From positions 331,001 to 395,000 of the forward strand of contig NZ_JAAMNH020000001.1 of assembly GCF_011065935.2 (NCBI RefSeq): a stretch of 64,000 bases of DNA. The letters are read 5' to 3'. A program made the position numbers and the translations under genes. The notes beneath the pieces are model-generated. The model saw nothing but the letters and a program-made list of their open reading frames with translations, had not been told where the DNA came from and searched no databases. The DNA is from Clostridium estertheticum. GTDB lineage: Bacteria; Bacillota; Clostridia; Clostridiales; Clostridiaceae. Positions 58,819 to 64,000 of this stretch are shown one piece after another. The stretch's first letter is position 1. Each line of letters begins with the position of its first letter.

Positions 58819-60255
58819 TTAATAAGCTCTTCCCCAAGTAACCATAGCTTTAGCTGGTTTTCCACAACACAAGCAAACACCTTTTTCATTTGGTTGATCG
58901 AGTGGCATGCATCTAGAAGAAGCACCGGCTACTTCTTTTACTTTTTCTTCACAAGTGAGTTCTCCACACCATGGAGCGTCAACAAATCCTAATGTTTTAT
59001 CAAGAAGCTCTTTTAATTCTTCTACGGTGTTTACACTAAAGCTTCTTTTATTTTGAATATTTCTAGCTTTTTCAAGTAGTGATTTTTGAATATCCTTTAA
59101 AATTTCTGGTACTTTTGTTTCTAGTTCAGGAATTGGAACAATGATTTTTTCTCTGGTATCTCGCCTAACTAATACTACCTGATTCTTTTCTATATCTTTT
59201 GGTCCAACTTCAAGCCTTAGTGGAACACCTTTCATTTCGTATTGACTAAATTTCCAACCAGCCATTTTGTCGCTGGTATCCATTTTTACTCTAGCTACTT
59301 TTGACAATGTGTTTTTAAGCTCTGTAGCTTTTTCAATTACGCCTTCTTTATGCTGCGCAACTGGAATTATAATAAGTTGAATAGGAGCTACTGCTGGTGG
59401 TAGTACTAAACCGCTATCATCACCATGAACCATGATTATTGCACCTATAAGTCTTGTAGACATTCCCCAAGAAGTTTGGTGAACATAAGCAAGTTTACCT
59501 GTTTTATCTGTATACTGAATGTTAAAAGCCTTGGCAAAACCATCTCCAAAGTTATGGGAAGTACCACACTGTAGCGCTTTACCATCGTGCATTAAACTTT
59601 CAATTGTGTAGGTATCCTTTGCTCCTGCAAATTTTTCTTTTTCTGTCTTTTGGCCTTTTATAACTGGAATGGCAAGGGTTTCTTCACAAAATGTTGCGTA
59701 TACATTCAGCATCTTAATAGTTTCTTCTTGTGACCCTTCTGCTGTTGCATGAGCAGTATGGCCTTCTTGCCATAAGAACTCTGAGCTTCTAAGGAAAGGT
59801 CTTGTGGTTTTTTCCCATCTTACTACAGAGCACCATTGATTATATAATTTTGGGAGATCGTTGTAAGATTGAATTATTTTTGCGTAGTGATCACAAAATA
59901 ATGTTTCAGATGTAGGTCTCACGCAAAGTCGTTCTTCTAATTTTTCGTTACCACCATGTGTTACCCAAGCAACTTCTGGTGCAAAGCCTTTAACGTGATC
60001 TGCTTCCTTTTGTAATAGACTTTCAGGAATGAACATTGGCATATATACGTTTTCGTGGTCTGTATCTTTAAACATCTGATCTAGTATTCTTTGGATATTT
60101 TCCCAAATTGCATAACCGTAAGGACGAATTACCATACAACCTCTTACGCTTGCATAATCAGCAAGCTCTGCTTTTTTTACGATATCTGTATACCACTTCG
60201 CAAAATCCTCATCCATAGCGGTAATAGATTCTACTAATTTCTTATTTTTTTCCAT
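58819..60255 (-). CDS. proS: Prolyl-tRNA synthetase, archaeal/eukaryotic type
   Basis: Class-II synthetase charging tRNA-Pro. 478 aa, without the INS editing insertion of the bacterial form. Seen: motif 2 [23 protein letters not shown], motif 3 region, an anticodon-binding domain, and a C-terminal zinc domain ([17 protein letters not shown]) ending WGRAY. That ending and zinc domain mark the archaeal-type branch, frequent in clostridia. Under T-box control and next to the proline reductase locus. Confidence 0.95.
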   Translation of the reverse strand: MEKNKKLVESITAMDEDFAKWYTDIVKKAELADYASVRGCMVIRPYGYAIWENIQRILDQMFKDTDHENVYMPMFIPESLLQKEADHVKGFAPEVAWVTHGGNEKLEERLCVRPTSETLFCDHYAKIIQSYNDLPKLYNQWCSVVRWEKTTRPFLRSSEFLWQEGHTAHATAEGSQEETIKMLNVYATFCEETLAIPVIKGQKTEKEKFAGAKDTYTIESLMHDGKALQCGTSHNFGDGFAKAFNIQYTDKTGKLAYVHQTSWGMSTRLIGAIIMVHGDDSGLVLPPAVAPIQLIIIPVAQHKEGVIEKATELKNTLSKVARVKMDTSDKMAGWKFSQYEMKGVPLRLEVGPKDIEKNQVVLVRRDTREKIIVPIPELETKVPEILKDIQKSLLEKARNIQNKRSFSVNTVEELKELLDKTLGFVDAPWCGELTCEEKVKEVAGASSRCMPLDQPNEKGVCLCCGKPAKAMVTWGRAY

Positions 60256-60294
60256 AATTAATCTCCTCTCATTTCATAAAATATATAAAAATGA

Positions 60295-60540
60295 ATACAA
60301 AAAAAACTCCATCCCAAAAAGGGACCGAGAATATCGGTGGTACCACCCTAGTTGATATATAAAATATCCACTCAGATTCTAGATAACGGTAGAAATCCGC
60401 TGTAACTTACTGCAAAAAAAGCATTTCGTACAGAACTCCAAGGTGGGTTCAAAATGATCTTTTAAAAATCTTACACCAATGATTTTCTCGCTGTGAAAAG
60501 ATTTCATTTTTACTAATCCTTTTCTTTGTATTGGATATAT
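60295..60540 (-). promoter_or_regulatory. T-box riboswitch, Pro specifier
   Basis: Antisense to the plus strand: stem I region with GGTGTAAG, specifier loop GAA-CCC-ACC (CCC at 60447-60445, a Pro codon followed by the usual A), T-box AGGGTGGTACCACC (60349-60336), then terminator CTCGGTCCC / GGGATGGAG and T8. Uncharged tRNA-Pro would favour read-through into proS. Confidence 0.93.
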
Positions 60541-60571
60541 TCACTTTTAATGACAGACTACTTTAAAATCT

Positions 60572-60600
60572 ATCATAGAATAAAAATAATAATATGTCAA
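60572..60600 (-). promoter_or_regulatory. Promoter of the proS T-box transcript
   Basis: Minus strand TTGACA, 17 nt, TATGAT. Confidence 0.75.
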
Positions 60601-60750
60601 GACTATTTTTACCTCAAATTAGGAATTTTAACATTTTACATGCAATTTCATGAAATATGTTTGATGAGAGGTATGTATGTTAATAAATAGAGCAAAGTAT
60701 GTAGAGAGTGTAGAAAACTTAATAAATTTTATCTAATTCAACAGTTTGCT

Positions 60751-60778
60751 TTGTTATTCTAAATAAAGTTAGTATAAT
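60751..60778 (+). promoter_or_regulatory. Probable prdR promoter
   Basis: TTGTTA, 16 nt, TATAAT, 36 nt before the start codon. Confidence 0.5.
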
Positions 60779-60813
60779 GAAATGAATAGGGAAATAATAA
60801 AGAAGGTGAGAAA

Positions 60814-62619
60814 TTGGTAATTGCAGATATGTTTTATACTGTAAAGGAAATTATGAATAAAAAATTCATAAAAGTCAAGACAAATGAAAGCATAAAAGAG
60901 GCTTTAAACAAAATGATTGATGCAAACAAAGATGAAGTTTTAGTAGTGGACAACACGGGGGTGCTCATTGGAGTTTTTACAAGAAAAGACATAGCTAAAA
61001 TTAAAAGAAACAAAGACATATCCTTTCAAGAAGAAGTAATAAACTATACCAACAAAAATGTGGTCACCATAGATATGAATGCTTCTGCTAGAGTTGCAAG
61101 AAATTTAATGATTGAGAATGGAATAGGAAGATTACCAGTAATCGAAAATAAAAAAATTAAGGGTGTAATTACTAGTAATAATATAAGAGACACTTTCTAT
61201 TTAAAGATTGATGAAATGTTTGATCTTCAAAATAATATTATTGACAATTTACACGAAGCAGTTTGTATTTGTAGTGATAGTGGAATAGTAAACTACTGGA
61301 ATAAAAGTTCAGAACATTTATATGGTGTAAAGGCTGAAAATATAGTAGGCCAACATATTGCTTCTTTTTTTCCTAATGCTTTGATTATAAAAACTTTAAA
61401 AGATGGAAAAAGAAGAGATAATGAGGGGAACGAGCCTGTTAAAGGTAAATTTGTTGTTCTAAGTACAGTGCCCATATATAATAATAAAGGAAAATTAGTT
61501 GCTGTAGTATCTACAGATCGAGATGTGACGGAAGTGGTAACATTATCAATGCAATTAGAAAAAGAAAAAAGAAAAGTTGAATTATTGCAGATTGCATATA
61601 AGAAAGAAATTGCAGCAAACTATAACTTCTCTTCTATTGTAGGAAAAAATAAAAAAATTATTGAAGCTATTGCAATGTCACAAAAGGTAGCACAAAGTTC
61701 TGCCAGTATATTAATTACTGGAGAAAGTGGAACAGGCAAAGAGGTGTTTGCAAGATCAATTCATGAAGCTAGCGGTAGGGTAGGGAATTTTGTAGCGGTG
61801 AATTGTAGTGCAATTCCAGAGCAATTAATTGAAAGTGAAGTTTTTGGATATATAGAAGGCGCGTTTACTGGTGCTATTCGAAAAGGTAAAATAGGAAAAT
61901 TTGAATTTGCGAATAATGGGACTTTATTTTTGGACGAAATTGGGGATATGCCCATGGAAATGCAAGTGAAATTTTTAAGAGTGCTGCAAGATGGAATAGT
62001 ATATAGGTTGGGAAGTGAAAAGGGAGTTGTCACAGATACAAGGATCATAGCTGCCACAAATAGGAATTTAAATGACTTAATGAAAGAGAAAAAGTTTAGA
62101 GATGATTTATATTATAGATTTGCAGTTGTCCAAATTGAATTGCCACCACTTAGGGAACGTAAAGAAGATATAAAAGAATTAGTAGATTTATTTATAAGTC
62201 AGATAGCTGATAAAGAAAATATAAAAATAACTTCCATAGATGAAAGAATATATCCACTGCTTGTCCATTGTAAATGGGAAGGGAATATTAGAGAACTGAA
62301 AAATGTAATACAAAGGATGATTGTACTTTCTACTGAAGGAGAAATAACATTGGATAGCCTTCCGGAATACATTCTAGACATTGAAGAAGATAAAATTGAG
62401 GTAGCATCAGGTATAAATGATAATGAAGTTTTCAATCAGGAGCAAAATAAATATGATTTGGGGAAAATTGTTGAGAATATAGAAAAAAGCACCATAGCGG
62501 AAGTATTGATAACCGTAGGTGGAAATAAACAGAAAGCTGCAAAAATATTGAATTTAAAAAGAAGTACCTTATATTATAAATTAAATCAATATGGTCTTTT
62601 AGAAAAGCAAAACCAATAG
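60814..62619 (+). CDS. prdR: Sigma-54-dependent activator, PrdR-like
   Basis: 601 aa, start TTG 60814 behind GAAGGTGAG. Order: two CBS domains (about 8-125), a PAS domain (about 135-245), the AAA+ sigma-54 module with Walker A GESGTGKEVFA, GAFTGA loop and TLFLDEIGDM, and a Fis-type HTH (NKQKAAKILNLKRSTLYYKL). This CBS-PAS-AAA-HTH order and the adjacent prdC match PrdR, the proline-responsive activator of proline reductase genes in Clostridioides. The CBS pair may sense adenylates and the PAS domain the ligand (inference). Confidence 0.88.
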   Translation: MVIADMFYTVKEIMNKKFIKVKTNESIKEALNKMIDANKDEVLVVDNTGVLIGVFTRKDIAKIKRNKDISFQEEVINYTNKNVVTIDMNASARVARNLMIENGIGRLPVIENKKIKGVITSNNIRDTFYLKIDEMFDLQNNIIDNLHEAVCICSDSGIVNYWNKSSEHLYGVKAENIVGQHIASFFPNALIIKTLKDGKRRDNEGNEPVKGKFVVLSTVPIYNNKGKLVAVVSTDRDVTEVVTLSMQLEKEKRKVELLQIAYKKEIAANYNFSSIVGKNKKIIEAIAMSQKVAQSSASILITGESGTGKEVFARSIHEASGRVGNFVAVNCSAIPEQLIESEVFGYIEGAFTGAIRKGKIGKFEFANNGTLFLDEIGDMPMEMQVKFLRVLQDGIVYRLGSEKGVVTDTRIIAATNRNLNDLMKEKKFRDDLYYRFAVVQIELPPLRERKEDIKELVDLFISQIADKENIKITSIDERIYPLLVHCKWEGNIRELKNVIQRMIVLSTEGEITLDSLPEYILDIEEDKIEVASGINDNEVFNQEQNKYDLGKIVENIEKSTIAEVLITVGGNKQKAAKILNLKRSTLYYKLNQYGLLEKQNQ

Positions 62620-62730
62620 TGTCAGAAAATTGAATAGTATGTCTGTTTTCTGACATGCAAAATATCACTACAAACCACTACAAAGCTAGTTTAAAGGGTT
62701 TAAGTGGTAAAAATGTGTCAGAAAACAGAC
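62620..62730 (+). promoter_or_regulatory. Paired upstream activator sites for PrdR
   Basis: GTCTGTTTTCTGACA (62641-62655) and its exact complement TGTCAGAAAACAGAC (62716-62730), plus a third half-like TGTCAGAAAAT (62620-62630). They lie 105-215 nt upstream of the sigma-54 core promoter, where enhancer-binding proteins act. Confidence 0.65.
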
Positions 62731-62835
62731 TCTATTTTTTTTGCCTCAAAAATAATAATGCGTATTGAAAAACCCTATAGGCTAGCAATTCAGTATTCGC
62801 AACATCTATAGGCAAAGAATAAAAATGATGAAAAG

Positions 62836-62851
62836 TTGGCACACTAATTGC
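62836..62851 (+). promoter_or_regulatory. Sigma-54 promoter of prdC
   Basis: TTGGCAC-ACTAA-TTGC, with GG and GC ten bases apart, matching the -24/-12 consensus; 36 nt before the prdC start. Confidence 0.9.
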
Positions 62852-62887
62852 GTATATAGTAAATAGAAATAATATGGAGGTGTTTTT

Positions 62888-64000
62888 ATGCCAATGACCT
62901 ATAAATTTCCTCTTAAGATGCATGTAGGTGCACCTTCAACTGCGATTGTAAAAGAAGGACAAATCGTTAAAAGAGGGGAATGTATTGCAAACCCAGAGGG
63001 ATGTGGTGCTAAAATTCATTCTAGTATCACTGGAAAAGTAACTAAAATTACAAAAAATGAAATTTTTATTTTAGCGGACGACAATCAAAGTACCGAGTAC
63101 ATAAAAATTAAAAAATGTGGAAAAATAGAAGATACTGCTTATGAAGCAGGTATTGTTGGTGCCGGTGGAGCTGGATTTCCTACTCATATTAAATTAAAAA
63201 CTCAAATGACAGATGGGTATGTTATTGCTAATTGTGTTGAATGCGAACCTGCATTACATCATAATATAAAAGTTTTAGAAAATAACCCACAAATTGTTAT
63301 TAAAGGACTAAGGTATGCTATGAGTGCAATAGGAGCTCCAAAGGGCTATATTGCGGTTAAAGCAAAAAATAAAAATGCCATTGCATCACTTAAAAAAGCG
63401 CTTTCTGGAGCATCGGATATAGAAGTAAAAGCATTAAGAGATATGTATCCAATGGGTGAGGAAAGGGCGATGATTCATGAAATATTCGAAACTTGGCTTA
63501 ACCCTGACCAATTACCTTTTGAAGCGAAATGCGTTGTTTTAAATGGAGAAACTTTGGCTAATTTAACAAGAGCCGTAGAAGAAGGAAAACCAGTAATAGA
63601 TAAAGACGTTACAATAGTTGGAAAACTAAAAGGCGGAAATGAAAGTCATGTTTTCTTACAAGTACCTGTAGGAACTTCAGTTAAAGATTTAATTGAAAAA
63701 GCCGGCGGTATTGATGGAGCATATGGCGAAATCATAATTGGCGGACCATATACAGGTAAATCTGAAGATATAGAAAGTGCAGTTGTTACAAAGACTTCAG
63801 GTGGTGCGATTGTTACCATGCCACTTCCAAAATATGAAGGACCAATAGGACTATTAGTATGTGCTTGTGCTGCAGATGAAGCGAGACTTAGGGATGTTGC
63901 AGAAAAAATGCATTCAAAAGTAGTTGGAGTAGCAACCTGCAAAAATGTAGTTCAAGTAAGATCTTTAAACAAATGCTTAACCCCAGGACATTGTCCAGGT
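62888..64000 (+). CDS. prdC: Proline reductase-associated electron transfer protein PrdC, 3'-truncated
   Basis: RnfC-like protein thought to pass electrons to D-proline reductase. 371 codons are open to the window edge, with SD GGAGG 7 nt before ATG 62888. Seen: the flavin/NADH-type GIVGAGGAGFPTHIKLK near residue 88, NCVECEPALHH, an SLBB-like region, and Cys-containing LVCACAADE and NKCLTPGHCPG at the edge. No in-frame TGA occurs in the visible part, so any selenocysteine would be further downstream. Identity is supported by the preceding prdR and sigma-54 promoter. Confidence 0.88.
   Translation, partial: MPMTYKFPLKMHVGAPSTAIVKEGQIVKRGECIANPEGCGAKIHSSITGKVTKITKNEIFILADDNQSTEYIKIKKCGKIEDTAYEAGIVGAGGAGFPTHIKLKTQMTDGYVIANCVECEPALHHNIKVLENNPQIVIKGLRYAMSAIGAPKGYIAVKAKNKNAIASLKKALSGASDIEVKALRDMYPMGEERAMIHEIFETWLNPDQLPFEAKCVVLNGETLANLTRAVEEGKPVIDKDVTIVGKLKGGNESHVFLQVPVGTSVKDLIEKAGGIDGAYGEIIIGGPYTGKSEDIESAVVTKTSGGAIVTMPLPKYEGPIGLLVCACAADEARLRDVAEKMHSKVVGVATCKNVVQVRSLNKCLTPGHCPG

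Noticed and set aside
62888..64000. Selenocysteine codon in prdC
   Set aside because: I read all 371 codons and found no in-frame TGA; any such codon would be past the window edge.

Overview
The window comes from a low-GC, spore-forming, anaerobic Firmicute, most likely a Clostridium sensu stricto species (inference). The evidence is a dense set of sporulation and germination genes (gerAB/gerC, spoIIR, ypeB, spoIID, spoIIQ, spoIIID, yyaC), clostridial gene order, reverse rubrerythrin, very AT-rich intergenic DNA, frequent TTG/GTG starts behind strong Shine-Dalgarno sequences, and the start of a Stickland proline-reductase locus (prdR, prdC). It reads as chromosomal core. I see no prophage, insertion sequence or CRISPR array.

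Layout. 1-4006: end of a ger germinant-receptor operon, then spoIIR and ypeB. 4288-8848: ddl, a PP-loop tRNA-thiolation-like gene, a ywiB-like gene and pyrG. 9109-18718: rho, rpmE(-), tdk, yqhQ-like, prmC, prfA, a membrane protein, a ZIP transporter, sua5/ywlC, a small relic of a low-molecular-weight phosphatase, and rpiB. 18747-24977: upp, reverse rubrerythrin(-), a Cys-rich Crp/Fnr regulator(-), a ferredoxin-like protein, dCMP deaminase, tagO and wecB/mnaA. 25660-32406: the complete F1Fo ATP synthase operon atpIBEFHAGDC. 32698-38597: ywmB-like, murA, spoIID, spoIIQ, spoIIID and mbl, the order known from Bacillus. 38721-42262: yyaC(-), an unknown membrane-anchored protein, five tRNA genes (Thr-Tyr-Val-Thr-Tyr), and a SAM-I riboswitch ahead of metK. 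42542-52505: recD2, a degenerate comFA, comFC, a raiA-motif structured RNA, hpf, a degenerate HAD protein(-), secA, and prfB with its programmed +1 frameshift. 52542-58680: DUF421 protein, a YeiH-type exporter(-) divergent from a LysR regulator, an NhaC antiporter(-), and a chemoreceptor with an unusual C-terminal sensor-like domain. 58819-64000: proS(-) under a T-box, then prdR and the start of prdC, which has a sigma-54 promoter and paired upstream sites.

How the parts fit. rho, release factors, PrmC, tRNA genes, Sua5, HPF, SecA and ATP synthase are housekeeping. The sporulation block spans engulfment (spoIID, spoIIQ), sigma-E signalling (spoIIR), mother-cell regulation (spoIIID) and germination. 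At the right edge, proline handling is clustered: ProRS controlled by uncharged tRNA-Pro sits beside a proline-reductase activator and its target.

Most worth a second look: two families of short dispersed repeats placed directly before start codons. One is a ~46-bp unit with a palindromic head and an SD-like tail, found as tandem pairs at three loci. The other is a leader module shared by sua5 and prfB, with shorter copies elsewhere. Other points are the raiA RNA, three proteins that have lost catalytic residues (ComFA-like, HAD-like, SpoIIQ), the phosphatase relic, the PrdR-type upstream sites, and the chemoreceptor's extra domain. All calls come from reading the sequence; no database search was run.
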